DNA of 64,000 nucleotides from Sphingobacterium multivorum (GCF_900457465.1 NZ_UAUU01000011.1:372001-436000); one strand, 5' to 3'. Positions 45,617 to 59,219 are shown, counted from the stretch's first letter. Numbers and translations: made by a program. The notes: generated by a model from the sequence alone, not told the origin.

Positions 45617-45624
45617 CAAATGTA
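45617..45624 (-). promoter_or_regulatory. Candidate -7 element for the ygiD-like gene
   Basis: TACATTTG on the minus strand, 33 bases before the ATG; no -33 TTTG at the expected spacing. Confidence 0.4.
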
Positions 45625-45672
45625 GGGGATGGGCTTGGCTAGGCGGTATAACAATCTTGTCAATCTGTTGTA

Positions 45673-46506
45673 CTATTCGGAAATAAGTTTTTGAATTTCA
45701 TTTCTAAATTCCGAAGGCGTCATGCCGGCTTTCTTTTTGAAGACATTGGTAAAGTAAGCTTTGTCTTGGTAGCCGAGCTCAAAGCCGATTTCCGAGATCG
45801 TTTTAGTCGTTGTCAACAAGAGGTTTTTTGCTTCAATAAGTTTCCGTGTTTCGATGATCTCAGAAACGCTTTGTTGCAATATGCTCTGACAAATTAAATT
45901 TAGGTTTCTTGCGGACATAAAAAGCTTCTCCGCGTAAAAATTAACGCCTTCGGGACGGCGGTAGTTCTCTTCCAGTATAGATAGAAAGCTTGTGAACGTT
46001 GTACTCTGATTTCTTAATTGCTGTTGGCTGTCTGGAAATTGCCTTTTCCGTTCAGATTCAATCATGGTAAAGATAGTGCTCAATAGCTGCTTGATAACCG
46101 CATAGTCTACGCTATGTTGTAAGCATTCCTGTTGCATTAGCTCACACAAGACTATCAATCTCCCGAAGCAGTTGTGGCTGGCGAAGGTCAATGTCGCATG
46201 CTCATGAAAGTGGGCGTAGAGCTGGAAAGTCGTTTCGGGGATAAATTCACTTTTAAATTGAATGACCCAAAATTCAATGTTATTATTATGCAGAAGAGGT
46301 TTGACGCGGTGGGTTTTGCCCTGAGTGACAAAACTTATAAAAGGAGCGGTGTAGGTTGTTGTTTTAAAATCGATAAAATGCTCGAGCTTTCCTGCCACAC
46401 CAATAATCAATTCCTCGAAATCATGTTGATGTATTTCGTTTTTGGATTGCTGTATGCGCAATGCCTCGTCGGTATCAACTTTATAAATTTTGAAAAGTCC
46501 GTTCAA
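45673..46506 (-). CDS. AraC-family transcriptional regulator
   Basis: A 277-residue regulator: N-terminal ligand-binding cupin-like region (FEELIIGVAGKLEHFIDFKTTTY with FVTQGKTH) and C-terminal double helix-turn-helix, including EIGFELGYQDKAYFTNVFKKKAGMTPSEFR. It lies 88 bases upstream of the ygiD-like gene on the same strand and may control it. Ligand unknown. Confidence 0.9.
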   Translation of the reverse strand: MNGLFKIYKVDTDEALRIQQSKNEIHQHDFEELIIGVAGKLEHFIDFKTTTYTAPFISFVTQGKTHRVKPLLHNNNIEFWVIQFKSEFIPETTFQLYAHFHEHATLTFASHNCFGRLIVLCELMQQECLQHSVDYAVIKQLLSTIFTMIESERKRQFPDSQQQLRNQSTTFTSFLSILEENYRRPEGVNFYAEKLFMSARNLNLICQSILQQSVSEIIETRKLIEAKNLLLTTTKTISEIGFELGYQDKAYFTNVFKKKAGMTPSEFRNEIQKLISE

Positions 46507-46784
46507 AATAAGGAAGATTTTAATTTGCTATTTACGAATATACGGTTTCGTTTGCATATTGGCTATTCGCAGTGTTCTACCGGCAGTTTGCAGTTATTGA
46601 CTTTTGAATCTATGTTATTTTCCAATGCTGTGCCCAAATGAGACTTTGATGTTTGGCGGTACATTTTTTATGTTGGCTAGTTTATAGTATAAATCCTTAT
46701 ATGTGTATCCGTTTCTAAGCTAGTTTGTCATCTGAGTTGGTATTCATTTGCCCGTGTCGGCAGCGGGGTGAGGGCTTAGACTCG

Positions 46785-46828
46785 GACTCAACACGGACTC
46801 AACACGGACTCAACACTGACTCAACACG
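46785..46828. repeat. Four 11-bp tandem repeats
   Basis: Unit GACTCAACACG, four contiguous copies (46785, 46796, 46807, 46818), the third with a final T. A partial GACTCG copy precedes it. Confidence 0.95.
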
Positions 46829-47036
46829 GTTGCAGGGCAAATCTGCCCCGACCATGGTACGAAGCCGGGGGGAAGGAAGCTGGGAGGTTCCCGCAGAGCT
46901 TGGGCAGCAGCCGGAGTCCTATCCCCAACCGGAACCCTAGTTGCCCTAAATGAGCCATGCTTCCCCAGTAAATAAAGAAAAGTTGAGGGCTTCTTATTCC
47001 TTAGGTTAGCTTTTGTTTATATTTAGCTTAGCAATA

Positions 47037-47088
47037 AGTTAGGTTTTGTTTAGCTCTAACCTATACTATACCTAAACAAAACCTAACT
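47037..47088. repeat. 17-bp perfect inverted repeat
   Basis: AGTTAGGTTTTGTTTAG (47037-47053) and CTAAACAAAACCTAACT (47072-47088) flank 18 bases. The neighbourhood repeats CCTAAAC/CCTAACT words several times (47070-47110). Could act as a transcription terminator or be a relic of a mobile repeat. Confidence 0.8.
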
Positions 47089-47524
47089 AAAACCTAAACT
47101 AAACCTAAGTAAACAGGTAGGAAAGTATAGCTGCAAAAGAAGGTATTCCGGAGCGCTGAGTTCTGCGATCTTTTACGCTTGTTCCCGTCCATCTGCTGCG
47201 CCTGTGCGCACCGTCTTCAATTGGGCATTGAGGCGAGCGGGCTACCATAGTGATCCCGAGCTTAAGCAGATCGATCAATACACTGTCCATCCATGTTTCC
47301 GCTGCAGAGCCTGTATCAAGTCCCGGTTCCGCGGATGTCCGTGGTGCGATCCAATTTTCAGGATCATCCATGTTTCCCCCGCAATGTCCAGGTTAGATCC
47401 CGGTTCCCGTCCCTATCCTGTGCCGGATCCGGCGTTCCCAGCCTTCCGCCCACCTGTTTTACAAAAAGAATCTCGCACCGTTACAGGTAGTTAAGGGGAA
47501 AATGAAATAAATAAGAACAAAAGG

Positions 47525-47557
47525 CTTGGAAGTTTGTTTATAAACTCCCTATCTTTG
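47525..47557 (+). promoter_or_regulatory. rRNA promoter P1
   Basis: CTTG (47525-47528), 21 bases, then -7 TATCTTTG (47550-47557), a Bacteroidota-type promoter about 440 bases upstream of the 16S gene. A TTTG at 47533 is too close to be the -33. Confidence 0.65.
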
Positions 47558-47710
47558 CACCACTCCGCAAGGGAGGGACGGTTACTTCGAAAGAAGGAAC
47601 CCTGAAAAAAAGAAGGGTTTAAGGGAGTTTGGCAGGATTTAAAATCCCGCTGATTTTATTTTAAACGCGGAAATCGGAAAAAGAGAAAAGAAAAAAAACG
47701 TCAGAAAGTT

Positions 47711-47741
47711 TTTGGAAGTTCAAAAAAGATTTCTACCTTTG
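47711..47741 (+). promoter_or_regulatory. rRNA promoter P2
   Basis: -33 TTTG (47711-47714), exactly 19 bases, then -7 TACCTTTG (47734-47741), an ideal match about 250 bases before 16S. Confidence 0.8.
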
Positions 47742-47834
47742 CAGTCCCAACGGAAACGAAGGGAAAAACAAAAAAGATAAAGAGGGGCGCAATGCCCTCG
47801 GAATATAGCGGATACGGAAGTTGAAGCGAGAAAA

Positions 47835-47844
47835 GTTCTTTAAG
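47835..47844 (+). promoter_or_regulatory. boxA-like antitermination site in the rRNA leader
   Basis: GTTCTTTAAG resembles the boxA core (GCTCTTTAACA) used by Nus factors; a similar site recurs in the 16S-23S spacer at 49860. Confidence 0.5.
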
Positions 47845-47992
47845 AAAACACAATCATGTAAGCGTGACGAGTAGACAGACGAAAGTCGAAAGTCATGAAC
47901 AAATTCAAGTAATTCGTTCAATTCGATCCAAGATCAGAGATATAAAAAAAGAATTCTGATTATTATAAATAGTTGGAATCAAAAACTTCATT

Positions 47993-49526
<1,534 letters not shown>

Positions 49527-49647
49527 AGAGTATCGAAGATCGGTGCTCGTCACGTTACATATGATTGCAAAAGAAGAAAAACATCAGAAGAAAGTGCCCG
49601 CCCCTAAGGGAGCAGGACCGAGAGAGACAGATGAACAGGAAATAGCT

Positions 49648-49721
49648 AGTCCCGTAGCTCAGTTGGTTAGAGCACTACACTGATAATGTAGGGGTCAGCA
49701 GTTCAAATCTGCTCGGGACTA
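49648..49721 (+). tRNA. tRNA-Ile (GAT anticodon)
   Basis: Acceptor arms AGTCCCG (49648) and CGGGACT (to 49720) pair over 7 bp, D-arm TAGCTCAGTTGGTTAGAGC, anticodon loop CTGATAA with GAT, T-arm GGTTCAAATC-type (AGTTCAAATCT). Typical of rRNA spacers. Confidence 0.97.
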
Positions 49722-49732
49722 CGAAATAATAA

Positions 49733-49806
49733 GGGGAATTAGCTCAGCTGGCTAGAGCACCTGCCTTGCACGCAGGGGGTCAACGGTTCGAATCCGTTAT
49801 TCTCCA
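49733..49806 (+). tRNA. tRNA-Ala (TGC anticodon)
   Basis: Acceptor arms GGGGAAT and ATTCTCC pair (one wobble), D-arm AGCTCAGCTGGCTAGAGC, anticodon TGC in CTTGCAC, T-arm GGTTCGAATCC. Eleven bases after tRNA-Ile. Confidence 0.97.
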
Positions 49807-49859
49807 CATCTCCGGGAGGAACATCGACAGATGCTCCGAAGAAACAAACCGGAAAAAGA

Positions 49860-49870
49860 GTTCTTTGACA
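49860..49870 (+). promoter_or_regulatory. boxA-like site in the 16S-23S spacer
   Basis: GTTCTTTGACA, matching the leader copy at 47835 in its GTTCTTTrA core; expected location for rRNA antitermination. Confidence 0.5.
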
Positions 49871-50038
49871 TATTGAAAGAGAAAAAAAATTACAAGAGAA
49901 GACAACAGTATAGAGACAATACGTGTATGTGTTTGATGTAGAGAGGAGACCCTCGGTGAATGCCGAACGAATCTCTGCGTAGCATATGGGTATATATATC
50001 AAAAGCAGCCGCATAGTAGCAAAAGGCTATGCCGGTGA

Positions 50039-52917
<2,879 letters not shown>

Positions 52918-53042
52918 AAGCAGATAACACTGTTGTCTTCCTCTTTAATTTTTAGAAAAGAATAACAAAAAGAAACAAAGCTCTTTCAATAGCTATGTCA
53001 GTTGGCCTGATGCTCCTAAAAGGAACCAGACCAATAAAGATT

Positions 53043-53153
53043 TTAGGTGCCTATATCGGCGGTGTCTACCTCTTCCCATTCCGAACAGAGCAGTCAAGCC
53101 CGCCAGAGCCGATGGTATTGCCGTAACAGGTGGGAGAGTAGGTCGGTGCCTTT
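53043..53153 (+). rRNA. rrf: 5S ribosomal RNA
   Basis: Terminal stem AGGTGCC (53045-) with GGTGCCT (53145-53151), and core CACCTCTTCCCATTCCGAACAGAG-type sequence (TACCTCTTCCCATTCCGAAC here) with GGTGGGAGAGTAGGTCG. About 110 bases. Confidence 0.95.
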
Positions 53154-53162
53154 TTTTACACG

Positions 53163-53193
53163 GAAGCCCTTGCTGGAAACAGTCAAGGGCTTC
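53163..53193 (+). terminator. Terminator of the rRNA operon
   Basis: GAAGCCCTTG (53163-53172) and CAAGGGCTTC (53184-53193) form a 10-bp stem with an 11-base loop, followed by TTTCGTTT. Confidence 0.85.
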
Positions 53194-53552
53194 TTTCGTT
53201 TAGATACCTGCCTGTACTTCCCCGTACAATGCTATTGCATATCTTCCGTACTTCTCTGCACATGCTATCGCATTTCTTCAATATTTTTTGGTGATCGCAG
53301 TACGTTGCTTGAATTTACTTTCCTGCAGCGCCCCTGTAACAGTCCCTCCAGTTTTATGTGGCATTTATCATCATGGTCATTTCATAAGCCACATGGAAGT
53401 AAACATTCGATATTTGGTGAATAGCCTATAATAGCTCGGTTAGCCTGCAACATTATTATTGGACAATCGTTTGCATTCCTGAAACTCTTTTTTTACTTCA
53501 ATTTACTATTGTATTATTGTTAAGTTAATTTAATGCATTATAAATCATACTC
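53194..53552. other. Intergenic region with an imperfect tandem repeat
   Basis: About 360 bases between the rRNA terminator and the GH31 gene. An adjacent imperfect direct repeat (34 and 33 bases, 53214-53247 and 53248-53280, about 27 positions identical, each beginning GTACTTC) is the only structure I see. No clear TAnnTTTG promoter for the GH31 gene. Confidence 0.55.
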
Positions 53553-56500
53553 ATGAAGGTATCTTTTTGGAGTACAAAAGCACAAGTCAGTTTACTGATG
53601 GGATTGGCTTCTCCTTTTATTTTTCAACCCACTCGAGTCGATGCTAAAGTAAGTACGATCAATTATTACAATACAATAGGTCGCGATCAAGCTAATCGTA
53701 TTATCGCGATTCAAAAAATTAATCCGACTACAGTTGAGATTGTATACGATAATGGCCAACGTCTGACTTTAGATTTCTACGGTAATCATATTTTTAGAAT
53801 GTTTCAGGATGTTCATGGTGGAATTATTCGTGACCCTGAAGCTAAACCCGACGCAAAAATATTGGTAGAGCAACCTCGGAAAACTGTCGCTGAGCTCGAA
53901 GTAAAGGATGAGGGTAATAAGGTCAGCATCTCCACCAACGATATTCTTTTTTCAATGGATAAACAGACTTCACAGTTTAGTATCCTTAATCGTAAAACCA
54001 ATAAGATTGTAGTTGAAAGCTTAAAGCCGGTCGTTTTTGAGGACAAACAAGTAAGCCTTGAATTAAAGGAAAATGCGGATGAGTACTTTTTTGGTGGTGG
54101 CGTTCAAAATGGACGTTTTTCACATAAGGGAAAAGTAATTGCTATCGAAAATCAGAACAGCTGGACCGATGGCGGTGTTGCCTCTCCAACCCCTTATTAC
54201 TGGTCAACCAAAGGGTATGGTTTTATGTGGCATACTTTTAAGAAGGGAAGTTACGCCTTTGGAGCCAAAACCGCTGGCACAGTCAAATTGGCCCACGATA
54301 CGGATTATCTGGATGTCTTTTTTATGGTTGGTGACGGTATTGTGCCTTTGCTCAACGATTTCTACCAATTGACGGGTAACCCAATTCTTCTACCAAAATT
54401 TGGTTTGTACGAAGGACATCTTAATGCTTATAACCGCGATTTTTGGAAAGAAGATGAAAAGGGAATTCTTTTTGAAGATGGCAAACGCTATAAAAAAAGC
54501 CAAAAGGACAATGGCGGAATCAAAGAATCGCTGAATGGCGAGAAAAACAATTATCAATTTTCGGCTCGCGCAGTCATAGACCGTTATAAAGCCCATGACA
54601 TGCCTTTGGGTTGGATTCTTCCCAATGATGGTTACGGTGCTGGATATGGTCAAACGGCATCTTTAGATGGAAATATCCAAAACCTGAAAGAGTTCGGCGA
54701 TTATGCACGTAAGAATGGTGTGGAAATCGGTTTATGGACACAGTCTGATCTCCATCCCAAAGACAGCATCAGTGCATTACTGCAACGTGATATAGTAAAA
54801 GAGGTACGGGATGCAGGTGTGAGAGTCCTAAAGACGGATGTGGCCTGGGTTGGTCCAGGATACTCCTTTGGTCTCAACGGGGTAGCTGATGTAGGGCATA
54901 CCATGCCTTACTATGGCAACGACGCTCGTCCATTTATTATTTCATTGGATGGTTGGGCAGGCACACAGCGCTATGCCGGTATCTGGTCGGGTGACCAAAC
55001 TGGAGGTGTATGGGAGTATATTCGATTCCACATACCAACATATATAGGCTCGGGACTTTCGGGCCAGCCCAACATTACCTCTGACATGGACGGGATCTTT
55101 GGTGGTAAAAACTTCAAGGTCAATATCCGTGATTTTCAATGGAAGACTTGGACACCCATGGAACTCAATATGGATGGCTGGGGCTCGAACGAGAAATACC
55201 CTCATGCTTTGGGCGAGCCAGCTACTTCGATCAATCGTCTGTATCTGAAATTGAAATCTCAATTGGTTCCCTACAGCTATAGTGTGGCAAAACAAGCGGT
55301 AGATGGTCTGCCCATCATTCGCGCGATGTTTTTAGAGCAAGCAAATGCTTATACACTTGGAAAGGCAACGCAATACCAGTACCTCTATGGTCCAAATTTC
55401 CTGGTGGCACCGATTTATCAGGAAACACGTGTGGATGAGAAGGGAAATGATATACGCAATGGTATCTACCTGCCGGATGGTGAATGGATTGATTATTTTA
55501 CGGGTGAAAAATACCAGGGTGGCCGTATCATCAATAACTTTAATGTGCCTATTTGGAAGCTGCCTGTTTTTGTGAAAAATGGAGCTATTATTCCGGTAAC
55601 CAACCCGAATAATAATGTGCTGGAAATCAAAAAGGATCAACGTATTTATGAGGTGTATCCTTATGGGAATTCCAATTTCCTGGAATATGATGATGATGGA
55701 AAAACCGAGGCTTATCGGTATGGTAAGGGAGTAACTACATCCCTAACTTCGCAGTTAAACAATAATAAAGTTGTTTTTACGATTGCTCCAACACAGGGCG
55801 AATTTGACGGATTTGAAAAAATGAAGTCTACCGAAATTCGTTTCAACGTTACCAAAGCACCTAAGAAATTGACCGTAAAGGTCAATGGAAAAAATAATAA
55901 ACTTAAAGAAGTGAACAGCTTAGATGCGTTCAATACTTCTGAAAATGTATATTTCTACGACGCACAACCAAACCTGAATCATTTTGCAACCAAGGGATCT
56001 GAATTTGAAAAAGTACCTTTGGTGAAAAATCCGATGTTGCTGGTACGACTAGCGAAACAGGATGTCTCATCGACTGCAATAGAAGTACAATTGGAGGGTT
56101 TCGAATATGCTCCTGTTGACAACTATCTGGCTCAGACCGGTGCTTTGACTTCGCCCAAAGCTGTTATCACAGATCAACATACACAAGCATATACCTTAAC
56201 CCCAACCTGGGAAAAGGTTGCAAATGCTGATTATTATGAAATTGAATTCAATAATCTGATCTATTCGACCATCAAAGACAGTCAGTTGCTATTCGAAGGA
56301 TTGGCCGCGGAAACTGATTACCAGTTTAAAATTAGAGCTGTCAATAAATCTGGTGTTTCAGATTGGAGTACATTTGCCGCAAAAACAAAGGCAAATCCAT
56401 TGGAATTTGCCATCGAAGGAATCAAAGCAGAGACTTCTGTGGATAACCAAGGCGGAAATGGTATCAATAAATTGTTCAATTATGATGAGGGAGATATGTG

Positions 56501-57419
56501 GCATACAAAATGGGGACAGACAGCTGTTCCGTTTGATATGACTTTAGATCTAAAATCTGTTAATCAATTGGATAAGTTTGAATATCTTCCAAGAACCGAT
56601 GGCGGAAATGGTATCCTTTTAAAAGGAAAGGTATTCTATAGCAATGATAAGGATACCTGGACGGAAGCTGGAAGTTTTGATTGGAAACGTGATGGCGAAA
56701 TGAAACGTTTTGATTTTGGAACCCATCCAGTAGCCCGATTTATCAAAATTTCAGTTTCTGAAGCTGTGGGAGGTTTTGGCTCCGGAAGAGAATTATATGT
56801 GTTTAAAGTGCCCGGATCTTCGAGCTACCTACCAGGGGATATTAATAATGACCGATTGATCGATCATAATGATTTGACATCCTATATTAACTATACGGGA
56901 TTGCGATTGGGTGATGGAGATTTTGAAGGTTATGTCAGCAATGGTGATGTCAATAAGAATAATTTGATTGACGCTTATGATATTTCCAATGTCGCTGTTG
57001 TTATCGAAGGTGGTGCAAAACCAGCAAAAGAAGAAAAAGTAGCTGGTAAACTAAAATTGGTTCCCTCAAAAACAAGCTTGAAGTCGGGAGAAACCGTAGA
57101 GATCAGTATTAGCGGAGAGAATCTCAAAGCTGTCAATGCACTTAGTTTCGCTCTTCCGTACAATCAGGGCGATTTTGAATATGTCGGTATTGAACCTGTA
57201 CAGCTGAAAGAGATGAACAATTATAGTAACGATCGTCTTCACACCAGTGGAGGTAAAGCGCTGTATGCTACTTTTGTTAATCTTGGCAATAAGGAGACCT
57301 TGAATGGGTCTGAAGTTTTATTTAAGATTAAATTGAAAGCAAAACGCAATGTCAACTTCAATCTGAAAGCGATAGATGGTATTTTGGTTGATAAAAAGCT
57401 GAATTCCGTTACTTTCTAA
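53553..57419 (+). CDS. Multimodular secreted GH31 glycoside hydrolase
   Basis: A 1288-residue exported alpha-glycosidase. After a signal peptide (about 1-31) come an N-terminal beta-sandwich, a GH31 (alpha/beta)8 barrel (about 275-640) with nucleophile D429 in VLKTDVAW and acid/base D481 in IWSGDQTG, and C-terminal sheets to about 830. Added modules follow: fibronectin type III (860-945), F5/8C/CBM32-like (950-1085), a dockerin-like pair of Ca2+ loops (1090-1155: GDINNDRLIDHNDLT, GDVNKNNLIDAYDIS) and a cohesin-like beta-sandwich (1163-1288). The catalytic block resembles Bacteroidota dextranase/alpha-glucosidase GH31s; substrate is uncertain. No SusCD pair is nearby. Confidence 0.9.
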   Translation: MKVSFWSTKAQVSLLMGLASPFIFQPTRVDAKVSTINYYNTIGRDQANRIIAIQKINPTTVEIVYDNGQRLTLDFYGNHIFRMFQDVHGGIIRDPEAKPDAKILVEQPRKTVAELEVKDEGNKVSISTNDILFSMDKQTSQFSILNRKTNKIVVESLKPVVFEDKQVSLELKENADEYFFGGGVQNGRFSHKGKVIAIENQNSWTDGGVASPTPYYWSTKGYGFMWHTFKKGSYAFGAKTAGTVKLAHDTDYLDVFFMVGDGIVPLLNDFYQLTGNPILLPKFGLYEGHLNAYNRDFWKEDEKGILFEDGKRYKKSQKDNGGIKESLNGEKNNYQFSARAVIDRYKAHDMPLGWILPNDGYGAGYGQTASLDGNIQNLKEFGDYARKNGVEIGLWTQSDLHPKDSISALLQRDIVKEVRDAGVRVLKTDVAWVGPGYSFGLNGVADVGHTMPYYGNDARPFIISLDGWAGTQRYAGIWSGDQTGGVWEYIRFHIPTYIGSGLSGQPNITSDMDGIFGGKNFKVNIRDFQWKTWTPMELNMDGWGSNEKYPHALGEPATSINRLYLKLKSQLVPYSYSVAKQAVDGLPIIRAMFLEQANAYTLGKATQYQYLYGPNFLVAPIYQETRVDEKGNDIRNGIYLPDGEWIDYFTGEKYQGGRIINNFNVPIWKLPVFVKNGAIIPVTNPNNNVLEIKKDQRIYEVYPYGNSNFLEYDDDGKTEAYRYGKGVTTSLTSQLNNNKVVFTIAPTQGEFDGFEKMKSTEIRFNVTKAPKKLTVKVNGKNNKLKEVNSLDAFNTSENVYFYDAQPNLNHFATKGSEFEKVPLVKNPMLLVRLAKQDVSSTAIEVQLEGFEYAPVDNYLAQTGALTSPKAVITDQHTQAYTLTPTWEKVANADYYEIEFNNLIYSTIKDSQLLFEGLAAETDYQFKIRAVNKSGVSDWSTFAAKTKANPLEFAIEGIKAETSVDNQGGNGINKLFNYDEGDMWHTKWGQTAVPFDMTLDLKSVNQLDKFEYLPRTDGGNGILLKGKVFYSNDKDTWTEAGSFDWKRDGEMKRFDFGTHPVARFIKISVSEAVGGFGSGRELYVFKVPGSSSYLPGDINNDRLIDHNDLTSYINYTGLRLGDGDFEGYVSNGDVNKNNLIDAYDISNVAVVIEGGAKPAKEEKVAGKLKLVPSKTSLKSGETVEISISGENLKAVNALSFALPYNQGDFEYVGIEPVQLKEMNNYSNDRLHTSGGKALYATFVNLGNKETLNGSEVLFKIKLKAKRNVNFNLKAIDGILVDKKLNSVTF

Positions 57420-57438
57420 AAATAATAAATAGCCTTAA

Positions 57439-57458
57439 CAAAAAGAGGCTGTCTCAAA
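57439..57458 (+). repeat. Left terminal inverted repeat of the IS
   Basis: Matches the right end at 19 of 20 positions. It also starts a hairpin with T-run (57444-57477) that would terminate transcription entering from GH31. Confidence 0.85.
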
Positions 57459-57549
57459 AAGGCAGTCTCTTTTTTTGCATTATCTAAGGTTTATTATTTG
57501 TTTTAACGGTTTGATTTTCATATATTTATAGTGTAAACAAAAAGGATAT

Positions 57550-59085
57550 ATGCCATCTCAAAGAGCTACTTTTAAGCCTTACTATCAGGACCAGATCATG
57601 GCCATTCCTCCAACTTTGGACGAACTGGTGTCCAAAGGTCATCCGGTACGTATCGTTAACGATGTAATCAACCGGATCAACATCCAGTCCCTATTGGACG
57701 CTTATAAGATAAAAGGCTGCTCCAGTTATCATCCGCAGATGTTGTTGAAAGTTTTGGTGTTTGGCTACGTAAGCAATGTCTACAGCAGTCGCAAATTGGA
57801 AACGGCGTGCCGGGAGAACATCAATTTCATGTGGCTGAGCGGCATGAGCTATCCCGACCACAATACCATCAACAGATTTCGAGGCGTTCGTTTGAAAGAA
57901 GCACTTCGTAGTGTATTTGAAGAAGTTGTCAAACTCCTATCCGAAGAAGGTCTGCTGAGTATAGAAGATGTTTACACCGATGGCACCAAGATTGAAGCCA
58001 ATGCTAACAAATACACCTTTGTCTGGAAAAAAGCTATCCAGACCAATAAGGAGAAGATGAAAGCTGCCTTAAAAGATATTTGGGAATACGCCCAAAGTAT
58101 CGCCAAAGCAGAGGACAACCTTCCGGAACCTCCCGATCTGACAACAATTGACCGCGAAAAAGTTCAGGCTACGGTCGATAACCTGAACCGGGTCTTGTCC
58201 GATAAACCTTCGGTAAGCAAGAAGATGAGGGCAAAGTTGCGCTATGCGACTAAAAACTACCCGGCCAAGATTGTTCAATATGAAGAGCAGGAAGTAACGC
58301 TTGGAGATAGAAATAGTTATAGCAAGACAGATCCCGATGCTACTTTTATGCGCATGAAAGAGGATCATATGAAAAATGGCCAGCTCAAACCAGGTTATAA
58401 CATTCAGATATCTACTTCCAATCAATACATCGTCAATTACACCATACATCCCAACCCCACAGATACCACAACGCTACCCGGTCATCTGGCACAACATGAG
58501 GCGAGCTTTGGGGAAATACTGAAAACCATTACCGCAGATGCTGGCTATGGCAGCCAGGAGAACTATGCGTTACTAGAAGGGAAAAACATTGGGGCCTATG
58601 TGAAATATGGTATGTTTGACAAGGAGCAGAAAAAGAGTTATTCGGGCAAGAAGCCATTCTCCGTTGATAAACTACATTATAACCCTGCAAAAGATTGCTA
58701 TATCTGTCCAATGGGACAGGAAATGAACTGCATAGGTCTATTTACACAAAAGACCTCCACAGGTTTCGAGCAAAAAATAAAAAGATATCAGGCAAAAAAC
58801 TGCACAAACTGCCCATTGAACGGTGCTTGCCACAAATCACAGGGCAATAGAATCATCCAGATAAATGAACAGCTTGAGGCTTATAAAGATAGAGCATACG
58901 GATTGCTTAACAGCGATGTCGGTATAGCCAAAAGAAAACAGCGATGTCACGATGTCGAACCAGTCTTTGGAAACATAAAACAGAACCACGGGTTCCGAAG
59001 ATTTATGCTCCGCGGTAAGGAAAAAGTGTCCATAGAATGGGGTTTATTGGCTATAGCGCAAAATCTAAGGAAAAAAGCAGCTTAA
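57550..59085 (+). CDS. IS1182-family DDE transposase
   Basis: The 511-residue transposase has an N-terminal DUF772-like domain (HPQMLLKVLVFGYVSNVYSSRKLE, MSYPDHNTINRFR) and a DDE core: D in YTDGTKIEANANKY, D in ITADAGYGSQENY, E in DVEPVFGNIKQNHGFRRF. A Cys-rich patch (CYICPMGQEMNC, CTNCPLNGAC) between the last two fits the family. No frameshift or stop, so probably active. Confidence 0.93.
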   Translation: MPSQRATFKPYYQDQIMAIPPTLDELVSKGHPVRIVNDVINRINIQSLLDAYKIKGCSSYHPQMLLKVLVFGYVSNVYSSRKLETACRENINFMWLSGMSYPDHNTINRFRGVRLKEALRSVFEEVVKLLSEEGLLSIEDVYTDGTKIEANANKYTFVWKKAIQTNKEKMKAALKDIWEYAQSIAKAEDNLPEPPDLTTIDREKVQATVDNLNRVLSDKPSVSKKMRAKLRYATKNYPAKIVQYEEQEVTLGDRNSYSKTDPDATFMRMKEDHMKNGQLKPGYNIQISTSNQYIVNYTIHPNPTDTTTLPGHLAQHEASFGEILKTITADAGYGSQENYALLEGKNIGAYVKYGMFDKEQKKSYSGKKPFSVDKLHYNPAKDCYICPMGQEMNCIGLFTQKTSTGFEQKIKRYQAKNCTNCPLNGACHKSQGNRIIQINEQLEAYKDRAYGLLNSDVGIAKRKQRCHDVEPVFGNIKQNHGFRRFMLRGKEKVSIEWGLLAIAQNLRKKAA

Positions 59086-59199
59086 AAAGCTACTTTTTGT
59101 TCTTTTTCTTCCCAAATGAACAGTTCTGTGAAATAATCAACAAACAACTCACAAATCTATCGCATAGCCATATTTAATAAAAAAAGCTGCCTCAATAAA

Positions 59200-59219
59200 T
59201 TTGAGACAGCTTCTTTTTG
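59200..59219 (-). repeat. Right terminal inverted repeat of the IS
   Basis: Reverse complement reads CAAAAAGAAGCTGTCTCAAA. With upstream AAGCTGCCTCAA it forms a hairpin ending in TTCTTTTT, a probable terminator for the transposase. Confidence 0.85.

Larger units (their letters stand above)
46641..47524. other. Gene-free, repeat-containing GC-rich region before the rRNA operon
   Basis: Nearly 900 bases without a convincing gene. It holds four 11-bp tandem repeats, a GC-rich block (about 46830-46940), a 17-bp inverted repeat in an AT-rich patch (47037-47088), and a second GC-rich block (about 47150-47480) with repeated words such as ATCCATGTTTCC (twice) and CCCGGTTCC. ATTTGCCC (46746-46753) and GGGCAAAT are inverted around the tandem repeats. 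Reading frames inside are rich in Arg/Pro/Ser and look accidental. Confidence 0.6.
57439..59219 (+). mobile_element. IS1182-family insertion sequence
   Basis: 1781 bp bounded by 20-bp inverted ends CAAAAAGAGGCTGTCTCAAA (57439-57458) and its copy with one mismatch on the other strand (59200-59219). TTAA on both sides (57435-57438, 59220-59223) is the likely target duplication, although, being palindromic, it could also be part of the ends. It encodes one intact transposase and sits 20 bases after the GH31 stop and 26 bases before the pirin stop, disrupting neither. Confidence 0.9.

Noticed and set aside
46725..46940. 71-residue ORF containing the 11-bp repeats
   Set aside because: The 11-bp unit is not a multiple of three, so the repeats are read in changing frames. 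The Pro/Arg/Ser-rich composition comes from GC-rich DNA.
47105..47494. Overlapping ORFs on both strands in the GC-rich block
   Set aside because: Both strands are open merely because stops are rare in GC-rich DNA; no conserved motif or signal is visible.
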